NCBI RefSeq assembly: GCF_002017865.1
Contig: NZ_MTJN01000002.1
Location: forward strand, 1,612,001-1,676,000
Direction: 5' to 3'
DNA: 64,000 nt
DNA from: Rhodoferax fermentans
Lineage (GTDB): Bacteria; Pseudomonadota; Gammaproteobacteria; Burkholderiales; Burkholderiaceae_C
Below are positions 51,217 to 59,904 of this stretch, in pieces; positions within the stretch are counted from its first letter, which is position 1; every line of letters begins with the position of its first letter. The position numbers and the translations under genes are program-made. The notes under the pieces are model-generated. The model was not told where the DNA came from. It saw nothing but the letters and a program-made list of their open reading frames with translations, and did not search any database.

Positions 51217-51275
51217 CGCTATTTATTCAATAGCTTTGAGCACTTTGACTGAAAGGGCTAGAAGCCTTTTCTTCA
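51217..51275. repeat. Dispersed palindromic repeat, family 1, copy 9
   Basis: CAATAGCTTTGAGCACTTTG, then ACTGAAAGGGCTAGAAGCC. It overlaps the 3' end of the PIN gene, whose last 15 or so codons (KKRLLALSVKVLKAIE) it encodes. Confidence 0.65.
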
Positions 51276-51675
51276 TACAAAGCACGGCTTTGTCCTTGCT
51301 CAGCAGACAAGCCTGATGGTCCACCGCAAGGTCAATGAAGATCTGATCGTCGGCATCTTTGCAGACCGCACTGGCGCGCGGCGCCGCAACATGGATCTGG
51401 GCCTGGGCGTCGAACCCGGCCAGCACCTCGGTCGCGCTGATGCCATGGTGCTGCAGGCTTTTGACAATGTAGGGGTAGGTCAACACCCGCGCCAACTCGT
51501 CGCGCATGGGCACGGTGGCGATCCATTGCAGGCGGTTCCCGGCCAGCTCGGCCCGGAGTGTGAGGGTTGCCGGGTCCTGGAACAGCAGCAGGTCGAGCAC
51601 GATGTTGGTGTCCAGCACCACCGGCGCGACCACTGGCCCATGCGGGCTCGGTTGGGATTCAGCGCCTTGGCTCAC
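51223..51675 (-). CDS. PIN domain protein (putative toxin, COG1569-like)
   Basis: 150 residues from GTG 51675, which overlaps the RlmL-type stop as GTGA. PVVLDTNIVLDLLLF gives the first catalytic Asp, VPMRDELARVLTY the Glu, and KDADDQIFIDLAVDHQACLLSKDKAVL the C-terminal Asp residues of the PIN nuclease fold. No antitoxin gene is visible beside it. The C-terminus is built from a family 1 repeat. It may be a free-standing RNase rather than half of a toxin pair. Confidence 0.86.
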   Translation of the reverse strand: MSQGAESQPSPHGPVVAPVVLDTNIVLDLLLFQDPATLTLRAELAGNRLQWIATVPMRDELARVLTYPYIVKSLQHHGISATEVLAGFDAQAQIHVAAPRASAVCKDADDQIFIDLAVDHQACLLSKDKAVLCMKKRLLALSVKVLKAIE

Positions 51676-53048
51676 GCTGCGGGCTTGGGGCTGCGCTCAC
51701 GTGCGGAGCCGGCCACCATGTCAAAGCGGAACAAGCGGCATTCGATCGGGCCGTTCCACATCGGCACGCGGCGGGATTCTTTGAGGCGCATCTTGCTGGG
51801 TAATTTGAGGTCGGGCGTGAGCATCCAGGCGGTCCAGCCCGAGTAGTTTTTCTTCCAGTGGGTGGCGAGCTGGCTGAAGAACTCACCGCCATTCTCGGTT
51901 TGCGGCAACTCTCGGGCGCCAAAACGGCCCTGCTGTACATCACCGCCCTCGTCTGTGCCACTATCGTCTTCGTAGCTGTCTGCCCTGTCGTTATAAGGGC
52001 TAGAGGCCTGTTTGGCATGCAAAGGGGCACGTTCCATGCGACCACTGCGGGCGACACCGGCGACTTCGATCCGTTCACCATAGGGCGGGTTCAGCAGCAT
52101 CACGCCACCACCGGTCTGGCTCACGTCCATCGGCGGCATCCGTTGTAATGCGTCACCCCCCCGGAATTCGATGACCTGGGCGACGCCGGCGCGCTCAGCA
52201 TTGCGCTGGGCAAAGTCGACCATACGGTGGGCCACATCGCTACCAAACAGCAGGGGCTTTTGGTCGGCGTCGGGCATCACCACGGCGTCAGCCGCTTCTT
52301 GTTTCATCGCGTCCCAGTCGGCCTTGCGGAACGGCAGGTATTTTTCGAAGGCAAAACGACGCTGGCCACCGGCGGGCATGTTGCAGGCCATTTGCGCGGC
52401 TTCGATCAGGATCGTGCCGCTGCCGCAACACGGGTCGTACAGCGGCTGCAGGTCACCCTCGCCGTCGAGCCAGCCGCTGGCGGCGATCATCGCGGCGGCC
52501 AGGGTTTCTTTCAAAGGCGCGTCGCCCTTATCCACACGCCAGCCGCGTTTGAACAGCGGTTCACCCGAGGTGTCGATGTAGAGGGAACAACTGTCGGTGG
52601 TCAGGTGGGCGTAGATGCGCACATCGGGCCACTGGGTGTTGACGTCCGGGCGCACGCCGTTGGCCACCGTGCGAAAACGGTCACAGACGGCGTCCTTGAT
52701 CTTGAGCGCGGCAAAGTTCAGGCTGTTGAGTGGGCTGTGCTGGGCGGTGATCTCGACCTTGATGCTCTCACGCGGGGTGAACCAGCGCTCCCAGGTGACT
52801 TCGCTGGCGGCGCGGTACAGGTCCTGCTCACTGCGGTATTCGGTGTAACTCAGCAACACCAGCACGCGCTGCGCCAGACGGCTGTACAGGTTGAGCAACA
52901 TGGCGTGGGCAAAACCAGTGCGCACCGCCACCCCACCACGCTGTTTGGTGATGCAGCCGGGCGGCAGTTCGGTGATGCGCAAGACCTCGGTGGCCAGGTA
53001 GTCTTCCACGCCAGCGGCGCAGGGCAGGAACAGTTGGAGTTGGTTCAT
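51672..53048 (-). CDS. THUMP-domain 23S rRNA methyltransferase (RlmL N-terminal type)
   Basis: 458 residues from ATG 53048. The THUMP RNA-binding part spans about 50-170. The methyltransferase part has LYDPCCGSGTILIEAA (SAM site) and the catalytic NPPYGERI. It should methylate guanine N2 of 23S rRNA at 2445 or a near position. Between NPPYGERIEV and the conserved GGEFFSQLATHWKKNYSGW lies an insertion of about 55 residues that is acidic and low in complexity; part of it (HAKQASSPYNDRADSYEDD) is encoded by a family 1 repeat. It does not contain the RlmK half. Confidence 0.9.
   Translation of the reverse strand: MNQLQLFLPCAAGVEDYLATEVLRITELPPGCITKQRGGVAVRTGFAHAMLLNLYSRLAQRVLVLLSYTEYRSEQDLYRAASEVTWERWFTPRESIKVEITAQHSPLNSLNFAALKIKDAVCDRFRTVANGVRPDVNTQWPDVRIYAHLTTDSCSLYIDTSGEPLFKRGWRVDKGDAPLKETLAAAMIAASGWLDGEGDLQPLYDPCCGSGTILIEAAQMACNMPAGGQRRFAFEKYLPFRKADWDAMKQEAADAVVMPDADQKPLLFGSDVAHRMVDFAQRNAERAGVAQVIEFRGGDALQRMPPMDVSQTGGGVMLLNPPYGERIEVAGVARSGRMERAPLHAKQASSPYNDRADSYEDDSGTDEGGDVQQGRFGARELPQTENGGEFFSQLATHWKKNYSGWTAWMLTPDLKLPSKMRLKESRRVPMWNGPIECRLFRFDMVAGSARERSPKPAA
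51972..52019. repeat. Dispersed palindromic repeat, family 1, copy 10 (inside a gene)
   Basis: GTAGCTGTCTGCCCTGTCG, then TTATAAGGGCTAGAGGCC and GTTTGGCAT. The most complete copy found inside a coding sequence. In frame in the rRNA methyltransferase gene. Confidence 0.8.
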
Positions 53049-53132
53049 AGGTATTCTTTCCTCAGGGTCGTCGAGGGGATGGCTTCGCGCCCCATGCCGC
53101 CTCGAGGGCACAGCAGGGTGGCGCCAAAAATG

Positions 53133-54731
53133 TCACAGCTCCTTGCGCAACGATGCCGGGGCAATGCGCAGGCCTTCGCGGTATTTGGCCACGGTGCGGC
53201 GGGCGCATTCGATGCCTTGCTCTTTGAGCATGTCGGAGATCTGGTTGTCGGACAGCGGTTTTTTGGGGCTTTCGGCGGCGACAAATTGTTTGATCAGCGC
53301 CCGCACTGCGGTGCTGGAGGCGTTGCCACCGGATTCGGTGCCCAGGCCCGAGCCAAAGAAGTACTTGAGCTCGAAGGTGCCGTAAGGCGTGGCCATGTAT
53401 TTGGCGGTGGTGACGCGGCTGATGGTGGACTCGTGCAGGCCCAGCTCATCGGCAATTTCGCGCAGCACCAGCGGGCGCATGGCCAGCTCGCCGTGGATGA
53501 AGAAGCTTTTTTGCCGCTCCACAATCGCGGTGGACACCCGCAAGATGGTGTCGAAACGCTGCTGGATGTTCTTGATGAACCAGCGCGCCTCTTGCAGACG
53601 CTGCTGCAGTGCCAGCGCACTGGAGGCCTCGCTGCCACCAGCCTTGTGGCCCTTGAGCGCGTTGGCGTAGATGTCGTGCACGCGCAGGCGCGGCATCACC
53701 TCGGGGTTCAGGCGCACGCTGAAGTTGGCGTTGCCACCGTTGCCCACCCTGACCACGAGCACATCGGGCACCACCACATTGCGTTCCACATCCACAAACC
53801 GCCGTCCGGGCTTGGGCTCCAGGCGGCCAATCAGGGTGATGGCGGCACGCACGGCGGGGTCGCTGGCACCACACAAGGGCATCAGGTGTTTGATGTCGCG
53901 CCGGGCCAGCAGGTCCATCGGCTGGCGGCAGATGGCCAGCGCGACCTTGATCACGTCGGGGTCGAACTCGTCGCTGAGATCGGTGTTGCGCTGCAGGGCT
54001 TGCAGCTGCAGGCTCAGGCACTCGGCCAGGCCACGGGCACCCACGCCAGTGGGCTCCAGGCTTTGCAGCAGGCTCAAAGCCACGGTGAAGTGGTGGACCA
54101 GTTGCTCGATCTGCTCCGGGTCGTCCTCACCGGCCAGGCCACGCGCCAGCTCGTCGAGTGTGTCTTCCAGGTAACCGTCGTCATTGAGCGACTCGATCAG
54201 GAAACGCAGCGCGGCACTGTCCTCAGCCCCCAGGCGCAGCGCCAGCGCCTGGCGGTGCAAAAAGCTCTGCAGCGACTCCTGGTTGCGCGCCAGCTCGGTG
54301 GCGTCCATTTCGTCGTCACCGCTGAGGTTGTTGCCACGGGCCGCGGCCTCACCGCCCCACTCGCCGTCGTCGGGCGCCATGCTGACGGTGCCATCACCGT
54401 CCCAGCTCGGGATGTCGTCAGACGACACACCGACTTCTTCATGGTCATTTTCGGACTTGGCCCTTGTAGTGTCTGGATACTCTGCTGCTGAATAAGTAGC
54501 AACTTCAGCCTCACGGTCCGCCGCACTGACCGGTGCGTCGGCCTGCGCCAGACCAAAGGACTCCCGCTCGGCCTCTTCGACGTTGCGGTCCAGAAACGGG
54601 TTTTCGTCGAGCATCTGGTCGACTTCCTGGCTCAGCTCCTGGGTCGATAGCTGCAGCAGACGGATCGACTGCTGCAACTGCGGTGTGAGCGCCAGATGCT
54701 GCGAGACGCGTAAGGACAGGCCTTGTTTCAT
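53133..54731 (-). CDS. rpoN: RNA polymerase sigma-54 factor
   Basis: 532 residues. Region I (Gln/Leu-rich, SLRVSQHLALTPQLQQSIRL) binds activators, then an acidic linker (about 50-150), the core-binding domain, the helix-turn-helix LHESTISRVTTAKYMATPYG, and the RpoN box ARRTVAKYREGL near 510. It directs RNA polymerase to -24/-12 promoters. The linker includes ATYSAAEYPDTTRAKSEN, which may derive from a degenerate family 1 repeat. It follows lptB, as is usual in proteobacteria. Confidence 0.98.
   Translation of the reverse strand: MKQGLSLRVSQHLALTPQLQQSIRLLQLSTQELSQEVDQMLDENPFLDRNVEEAERESFGLAQADAPVSAADREAEVATYSAAEYPDTTRAKSENDHEEVGVSSDDIPSWDGDGTVSMAPDDGEWGGEAAARGNNLSGDDEMDATELARNQESLQSFLHRQALALRLGAEDSAALRFLIESLNDDGYLEDTLDELARGLAGEDDPEQIEQLVHHFTVALSLLQSLEPTGVGARGLAECLSLQLQALQRNTDLSDEFDPDVIKVALAICRQPMDLLARRDIKHLMPLCGASDPAVRAAITLIGRLEPKPGRRFVDVERNVVVPDVLVVRVGNGGNANFSVRLNPEVMPRLRVHDIYANALKGHKAGGSEASSALALQQRLQEARWFIKNIQQRFDTILRVSTAIVERQKSFFIHGELAMRPLVLREIADELGLHESTISRVTTAKYMATPYGTFELKYFFGSGLGTESGGNASSTAVRALIKQFVAAESPKKPLSDNQISDMLKEQGIECARRTVAKYREGLRIAPASLRKEL
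54455..54503. repeat. Possible degenerate family 1 repeat in rpoN
   Basis: GACTTGGCCCTTGTAG and, after a long centre, AAGTAGCAAC. Only one arm is convincing. It falls in the acidic linker of rpoN, where insertions are tolerated. Confidence 0.3.
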
Positions 54732-54757
54732 GACTGATCAGGGGTCATGTTTTGGCG

Positions 54758-54832
54758 ACGGGCCGCCCCAAGCAAAAACGCGGCCCCCTCGGGGGGCAGC
54801 GCAGTACACATCGTGACAAGCGTGGGGGTCAT
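54758..54832. repeat. Dispersed repeat, family 2, copy 3
   Basis: GCGGCCCCCTCGGGGGGCAG, then CGCAGTACACATCGTGACAA and GCGTGGGGGT. It shares the G/C hairpin, the spacer layout and the CGTGGGGGT end with the copies at 25493 and 29080, but is more diverged. It lies between lptB and rpoN. Confidence 0.55.
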
Positions 54833-54836
54833 AGCT

Positions 54837-55658
54837 TCACATGCGGAAATGTTCACCGAGGTACACCCGGCGGACATCAGCGTCGTTGACGATGTCGGCG
54901 GGGGTGCCCTGCGCCAGCACCGTGCCGTCGCTGATGATGTAGGCGTGGTCACAAATGCCCAGGGTTTCGCGCACATTGTGGTCGGTGATCAGCACGCCAA
55001 TGCCCCGGTTTTTCAGGAAACTGATGATGCGCTGGATCTCGATCACCGCAATCGGGTCAATGCCCGCAAAAGGTTCATCCAGCAGGATAAACCGCGGGTT
55101 GGTCGCCAGCGCCCGGGCAATCTCGACCCGGCGGCGTTCCCCCCCCGAGAGCGACAAAGCGCTGGACTGGCGCAGGTGGTCCACCCTCAGGTCTTGCAGC
55201 AGCGCAGTCAGGCGTTTTTCAATCTCGTCGTTGCTCAGGCCCTTGCCGCGCTCATCGAGCTGCAACTCCAACACCGCACGCACGTTGTCCTCCACATTGA
55301 GGCGGCGAAAAATCGACGCCTCCTGGGGCAGGTAACCCAGCCCGAGGCGGGCGCGCCGGTGGATCGGCATGTGTTCGACCGACTGGCCGTCGATGGTGAT
55401 GTCGCCACCGCTGGCACGCACCAGACCCACAATCATGTAAAACGAGGTGGTCTTGCCCGCACCGTTGGGGCCGAGCAGCCCCACCACCTCACCTTTGCGC
55501 ACCGACAGCGACACATCCTTGACCACCTTGCGGCTGCCGTAAGACTTTTGCAGGTGGTGGGCTTGCAGGCAGCTGTCTTGTCCACCCGTGTCCGAGGAGC
55601 GATGCCGGTCACCGGCGACCGTTGCTGGCGCAGCAGGAGCCATGTCCAGGGGGGTCAT
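54837..55658 (-). CDS. lptB: LPS export ABC transporter ATPase
   Basis: 273 residues. Walker A GPNGAGKTT is at about 70-78. The Q-loop block YLPQEASIFRRLNVEDNV, the signature LSGGERRRVEIARAL, Walker B FILLDEPFAGIDP and the switch His in ITDHNVRETL match LptB closely. It powers LPS extraction from the inner membrane with LptFG. A 30-residue N-terminal tail precedes the usual start; the in-frame ATG at 55643 would shorten it slightly. The ATG overlaps the lptA stop (ATGA). Confidence 0.96.
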   Translation of the reverse strand: MTPLDMAPAAPATVAGDRHRSSDTGGQDSCLQAHHLQKSYGSRKVVKDVSLSVRKGEVVGLLGPNGAGKTTSFYMIVGLVRASGGDITIDGQSVEHMPIHRRARLGLGYLPQEASIFRRLNVEDNVRAVLELQLDERGKGLSNDEIEKRLTALLQDLRVDHLRQSSALSLSGGERRRVEIARALATNPRFILLDEPFAGIDPIAVIEIQRIISFLKNRGIGVLITDHNVRETLGICDHAYIISDGTVLAQGTPADIVNDADVRRVYLGEHFRM

Positions 55659-56281
55659 GGCTTGCTGCCACCCAGGGTGTTGGTGTCGCGCAAAGGCGTG
55701 GACGACGCTGGTACCGACGCATTGTCCGGGGTCGGCGTCAGCATCGCCTTGACCCGGCCGGCGGGTGCACCGGGTTGGCCGGTGCTGCTGTTTTTGCCAG
55801 CGGCAGGTGCACCATCCAGCGTGAACACGCTGGTGACGTTGTTGTAGACGATCAGGCCACCATTGAACTCGTCGGCCAGGGTGGCCCCCCGATAACGGCG
55901 CAACTGGGCTTTGGAAATGAACTTGACGGTGTCCAGGCGACCGTCGTAGTCGATGGTTTCGCCCTCGCCTTCGATGAACTCATCCACCCCTTCGCGCTTC
56001 TGGCGGAAAAACGCCAGTTTGCCGGGCTCGGCGGTGACCACACCGTATTGGAAGCCATCCGGGTCTTGCCGCACATCGAGCCGTGCGCCGCGAATCAGGA
56101 TGGTGCCCTTGGTCAGGACCACCTTGCCGGTGAACACGCTGACCTGCCGTGCGTCGTCATAACGCAAAGCGTCAGACTCCACATTCATGGGTTTGTCCTT
56201 GTCCGCCTTTTCACCCCAGGCGACAGGAGCCACCAGGACCAAAAGGACCGAGACCAGGCGCGACAAAAGGAAGTTGTTCAT
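55655..56281 (-). CDS. lptA: LPS transport periplasmic protein LptA
   Basis: 208 residues. A signal peptide (about 1-23, ending VAWG) is followed by the beta-jellyroll OstA domain: PMNVESDALRYDDARQVSVF, GKVVLTKGTILIRGARLDV, and the EGEGETIDYDGRL block. A C-terminal low-complexity tail is specific to this protein. LptA bridges LPS between the membranes. Its usual neighbours lptC and kdsC are not upstream here; dsbA is. Confidence 0.93.
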   Translation of the reverse strand: MNNFLLSRLVSVLLVLVAPVAWGEKADKDKPMNVESDALRYDDARQVSVFTGKVVLTKGTILIRGARLDVRQDPDGFQYGVVTAEPGKLAFFRQKREGVDEFIEGEGETIDYDGRLDTVKFISKAQLRRYRGATLADEFNGGLIVYNNVTSVFTLDGAPAAGKNSSTGQPGAPAGRVKAMLTPTPDNASVPASSTPLRDTNTLGGSKP

Positions 56282-56385
56282 AAAGGCACGAATCTTGCAT
56301 GTTTATGCATGCATTGTAGCGACCTTGCTGCCCGTTCCCATCGGCCCGCAACGAAGCCAGATGTGGCGCCCGACAAGCGCCAGAC

Positions 56386-57036
56386 TCAACGTCCCGCGCG
56401 GACCTCGGCCACCAGGAAATCCACCACCTGCAGCGCCCGGTCCATGGCTTTGGTCATGGCACCGTCGGTGTAAAAACGCCCGGCCACACCGAGCGCAGGC
56501 ACACCTTCGACCTCGTAGGCATTCATCAGCTGGCTGGCCCGGCGCGCCTTGGCCACCGTGGTGAACGAGTTGAAGTGGCTGGTAAAGAGCGCCTTGTCCA
56601 CCCCTTGTTTGGCCATCCAGTCGGTGATGGCCGCTTCCGTTGACAGGTTTTGCCGCTCCACATGGATGGCGGCAAACACGCGCTCGTGCAATTTGGTGGT
56701 CAGATCCATCGCCTCCAGCGCGTAAAAAAGCCGCTGTTGTGGCAGGTAGCTGTCCTGGAACGCCACCGGCACACGTTTGAACACCACGTCTTTGGGCAGG
56801 CGCTGCGCCCAATTGTTGAGCACCGGCTCAAACGCGTTGCAGTGTGGGCAGCTGTACCAGAAAAATTCGATCACCTCGATCTTGCCTGCCGGGGCGTCCA
56901 CTGGCGCGGGCTTACGCAGCTTCGCATAGTCGCTGCCCGCCTGGGGCACTTTGGCCTGGGCCAACAGCGGGGTGGTGGTCAGGGCGGCGCCAGCCAGGGT
57001 GGCAGCGGCACAGAAATCGCGTCTTTTGAGGGGCAT
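56386..57036 (-). CDS. dsbA: Thiol:disulfide interchange protein DsbA
   Basis: 216 residues. The thioredoxin-fold active site is CPHC at 63-66 in FFWYSCPHCNAFEPVL, and the cis-Pro loop is EVEGVPALGVAGRFY. The signal peptide carries KRRDFCAA, a twin-Arg-like start, and ends near AQA at 28. It introduces disulfide bonds in periplasmic proteins. It follows the SPOR gene and argS on the same strand. Confidence 0.95.
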   Translation of the reverse strand: MPLKRRDFCAAATLAGAALTTTPLLAQAKVPQAGSDYAKLRKPAPVDAPAGKIEVIEFFWYSCPHCNAFEPVLNNWAQRLPKDVVFKRVPVAFQDSYLPQQRLFYALEAMDLTTKLHERVFAAIHVERQNLSTEAAITDWMAKQGVDKALFTSHFNSFTTVAKARRASQLMNAYEVEGVPALGVAGRFYTDGAMTKAMDRALQVVDFLVAEVRAGR

Positions 57037-57092
57037 GGGGTTCGGTCCTTGTCAACAATGACAGCGTCAGAGCAGCACACGCCCCAAAAAGT

Positions 57093-57701
57093 TCAACGTG
57101 CCGCGCGCACCATGGCCGCCTCCAAGCCGGTGGCCTCCAGCTTGGTTTTGGCGGCTTCAGCTTCGTCACGGCGTTCATACGGCCCCATCCGCACCCGGTA
57201 GACTGTGCGCCCGGCTTGTTCACGCTCACTGACCTTGGTCTCCAGCCCGGCCAATGACAGCTTGGCACGTTGGCTCTCGGCATCTTCCTGGGTGCGGTAA
57301 GCACCCACCTGCACAAAATACACAAAAGGATCGGCAGCCGCCGGACCAGATACCGCAGCCTTGGCCGCCGACTTGGCTTTGACCAGGTCACCCAGGGGGT
57401 CGGCGGTGACCGCTGGCTTGGCAGGCTCGGCGTCCGAGGCGGCAGCTTTGGCGGGCACCGGCTCAATCTGCTCAGCCGAGGCCGGGCGAGCCGGGTTCTT
57501 GCCATACAGCGGGGCGTTCGGGTCCCAGTCCTTGTTTTTCTGCTGCTCGACCGCGTCCTGGTCAGCTGGGCGATTCATGCCTTTGTCCAGGAACGGGACC
57601 GGCACCTTGGTGACATACACCGCCACCGCCAGCGCCACGCCCAGCCCAACCACCAGGCCCAGCACAAACCCCAGGAATGTTCCGCCGCGTTGTTGTTTCA
57701 T
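57093..57701 (-). CDS. SPOR domain protein
   Basis: 202 residues. A short cytoplasmic tail and one membrane helix (about 9-30) are followed by a Pro/Ala-rich periplasmic linker and a C-terminal SPOR domain (about 123-200) with YFVQVGAYRTQEDAESQRAKL and YRVRMGPYERRDEAEAAKTKL. SPOR domains bind denuded glycan strands at the division site. FtsN-like in layout, but without FtsN's essential N-terminal motif visible. It starts 33 bases after argS. Confidence 0.93.
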   Translation of the reverse strand: MKQQRGGTFLGFVLGLVVGLGVALAVAVYVTKVPVPFLDKGMNRPADQDAVEQQKNKDWDPNAPLYGKNPARPASAEQIEPVPAKAAASDAEPAKPAVTADPLGDLVKAKSAAKAAVSGPAAADPFVYFVQVGAYRTQEDAESQRAKLSLAGLETKVSEREQAGRTVYRVRMGPYERRDEAEAAKTKLEATGLEAAMVRAAR

Positions 57702-57734
57702 GTTTCACCTTCGATACCTGTTGTTATTGCGTGA

Positions 57735-59432
57735 TCACATTTTGCGCGGGGCAGCCACACCCAGCACCGCCAGGCCGTTGGCCAGCACCTGCGCGGTGGC
57801 CGCCACCAAGGCCAGCCGAGCCAGCTTGACAGCTTCGTCGTCCACCAGGATGCGCTCGGCGTCGTAGTAGCTGTGGTAGCAGGCGGCCAGTTCACGCAGG
57901 TAAAAGGTCACATCATGCGGGGCAAAACCGCTGGCGGCGTCACTGAGCATGGCCGGGTATTTGGCCAGCAACAGCATCAAAGCCTGGGCCTGCGGACTGT
58001 CCAGCGGGCTCAAATCCACACCGGCCAGGGTGGTCTCGTCGCCGCCCCAACCTGCGAGCACCGAACAAATGCGCGCGTGGGCGTACTGCACGTAATACAC
58101 CGGGTTGTCGTTGTTCTTGGCCACGGCCAGATCAACATCAAAGGTGTATTCGGTGTCGGGCTTGCGGCTCAACAGGAAAAAGCGCACTGCGTCCTTGCTG
58201 GTCCACTCAATCAGGTCGCGCAAGGTCACATAACTGCCTGCGCGTTTGCTGATCTTGACCTCTTCACCACCCTTGACCACGCGCACCATGGTGTGCAACA
58301 CGTAGTCGGGGTACCCCTTGGGAATGCCCACGTCAGCCGCCTGCAGCCCAGCGCGCACCCGCGCAATCGTGCCATGGTGGTCAGTGCCCTGGATGTTGAT
58401 TACCTTGGTGTAACCCCGCTCCCACTTGGCAATGTGGTAGGCCACATCGGGCACAAAGTAGGTGTAGCTGCCGTCTTTCTTGCGCATGACACGGTCTTTG
58501 TCGTCGCCGTAGTCGGTGCTTTTGAGCCACAAGGCGCCGTCTTGCTCATAGGTCTTGCCGTTGGCCACCAGTTTGTTGACCGTGGCCTCGACCCGGCCAC
58601 TGGTGTACAGGCTGGACTCCAGGTAGTACTCGTCAAACTTGAGGTTGAAAGCCTGCAAGTCCTTGTCCTGCTCGTTGCGCAAGTAGGCCACGGCAAACTG
58701 GCGGATGGAGTCGAGGTCATCCACATCACCACTGGCGGTGAAGGTGCGGTCGTCGGCCTGGACGGTTTTCTTGGCAAGGAAGTCGTTGGCGATGTCCTGG
58801 ATGTAGTCGCCGTTGTAGAAGGCCTTGCTGGCGGGGTTGTCGGGGTCGGTCGGCCAGCAGTCGTCACCTGGCTTGAAACCTTTGGCGCGCAGCTGGGTGC
58901 TGTTGGCCAGGGTCTGGATTTGGACACCGGCGTCGTTGTAATAGAACTCGCGGTGCACCTGGTAGCCCTGGGTGGTGAACAGGTTACAGATGGCATCCCC
59001 CAGCGCGGCCTGGCGGCCATGGCCGACATGCAAGGGGCCGGTCGGGTTGGCCGAGACAAACTCCACCAACAACCTTTGACCATTGGCGGCCTGCGTGCCA
59101 TAGCTTTGGGTCTGCGCCAGCACCTCACGCACCACCTGCTGTTTGGCAGCCGGTTTGAGCTTGATGTTGATGAAGCCCGGACCGGCAATCTCCAGTGCCT
59201 CAACCCAGGTCTGGTAGGGCGGCGTGGCCCGCAGGCTGGTGCACAGGGTTTCCGCCAACTGGCGCGGGTTGAGTTTGAGGGGTTTGGCCAGTTGCATCGC
59301 GGCGGTGGTGGCCAGGTCACCATGTGCCGCCACTTTGGGCGACTCAAACGCGGCACGCGCGCCCGCACCGGGCAAAAGATCTTCCAGCGCTTGGCGCAGG
59401 GCTTCAAGGAGTTCGGTTTTGACAGTCAGCAT
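57735..59432 (-). CDS. argS: Arginyl-tRNA synthetase
   Basis: 565 residues, class I synthetase. The HIGH-type motif is [17 protein letters not shown]. The KMSKS-type motif is weakly represented by [21 protein letters not shown]-like [15 protein letters not shown] and the C-terminal DALR anticodon domain ([14 protein letters not shown] onward) complete the enzyme. It charges tRNA-Arg with arginine. First gene of a minus-strand run through the SPOR gene and dsbA. Confidence 0.97.
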   Translation of the reverse strand: MLTVKTELLEALRQALEDLLPGAGARAAFESPKVAAHGDLATTAAMQLAKPLKLNPRQLAETLCTSLRATPPYQTWVEALEIAGPGFINIKLKPAAKQQVVREVLAQTQSYGTQAANGQRLLVEFVSANPTGPLHVGHGRQAALGDAICNLFTTQGYQVHREFYYNDAGVQIQTLANSTQLRAKGFKPGDDCWPTDPDNPASKAFYNGDYIQDIANDFLAKKTVQADDRTFTASGDVDDLDSIRQFAVAYLRNEQDKDLQAFNLKFDEYYLESSLYTSGRVEATVNKLVANGKTYEQDGALWLKSTDYGDDKDRVMRKKDGSYTYFVPDVAYHIAKWERGYTKVINIQGTDHHGTIARVRAGLQAADVGIPKGYPDYVLHTMVRVVKGGEEVKISKRAGSYVTLRDLIEWTSKDAVRFFLLSRKPDTEYTFDVDLAVAKNNDNPVYYVQYAHARICSVLAGWGGDETTLAGVDLSPLDSPQAQALMLLLAKYPAMLSDAASGFAPHDVTFYLRELAACYHSYYDAERILVDDEAVKLARLALVAATAQVLANGLAVLGVAAPRKM

Positions 59433-59574
59433 GGGCCGATTTTAGGCGGCAGGCCAGGCCCCCTCTTCCTTGACGCGTGGGCCACACCGGTTGACTCACA
59501 CCTTGTGTTGTTTTGGTCAAGCTTATGTGGTCGAATCGCCCACGGTCATTTCCACAACAAAGAAAGGTGTTCAG

Positions 59575-59883
59575 ATGAAAACAGTATTGGCAATTCTGGG
59601 TTTGGGCTTGGCGCTGTCCCTGGGTTCGGTACAAGCCCAAACCGCGCAGCAAAGCAAGATGGCAAGCTGCAACAAAGAAGCCGGTGACAAGGCCCTCAAA
59701 GGCGATGAGCGCAAGGCCTTCATGAAAGATTGCCTGGGCGCCAAACCCGCCGCAGCCAGCAGCGACAAAAAAACAGCGCAGCAGGAGAAGATGAAAACCT
59801 GCAACAAGGAAGCCGGCGACAAAGCCCTCAAAGGAGATGAGCGCAAAGCCTTCATGAAGGACTGCCTGAGCAACAAGGGCTGA
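59575..59883 (+). CDS. psiF: PsiF family protein, two tandem repeats
   Basis: 102 residues from ATG 59575. A signal peptide ends after VQA at about 21. Two near-identical PsiF repeats follow: CNKEAGDKALKGDERKAFMK occurs twice, about 45 residues apart. PsiF was found as a phosphate-starvation-induced gene in E. coli; its function is not known. The repeats are also nearly identical at the DNA level, which points to a local duplication. AAAGG lies upstream. Confidence 0.9.
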   Translation: MKTVLAILGLGLALSLGSVQAQTAQQSKMASCNKEAGDKALKGDERKAFMKDCLGAKPAAASSDKKTAQQEKMKTCNKEAGDKALKGDERKAFMKDCLSNKG

Positions 59884-59904
59884 ACCCGTGTCACACGCGA
59901 AGCC

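Noticed and set aside
52227..54491. A 754-codon open frame on the plus strand
   Set aside because: It runs antisense across both the rRNA methyltransferase and rpoN, which are solid genes. Low-complexity translation, no start signal.
57873..59687. A 604-codon open frame on the plus strand opposite argS
   Set aside because: Antisense to argS over its whole length; overlaps the psiF signal region in another frame.
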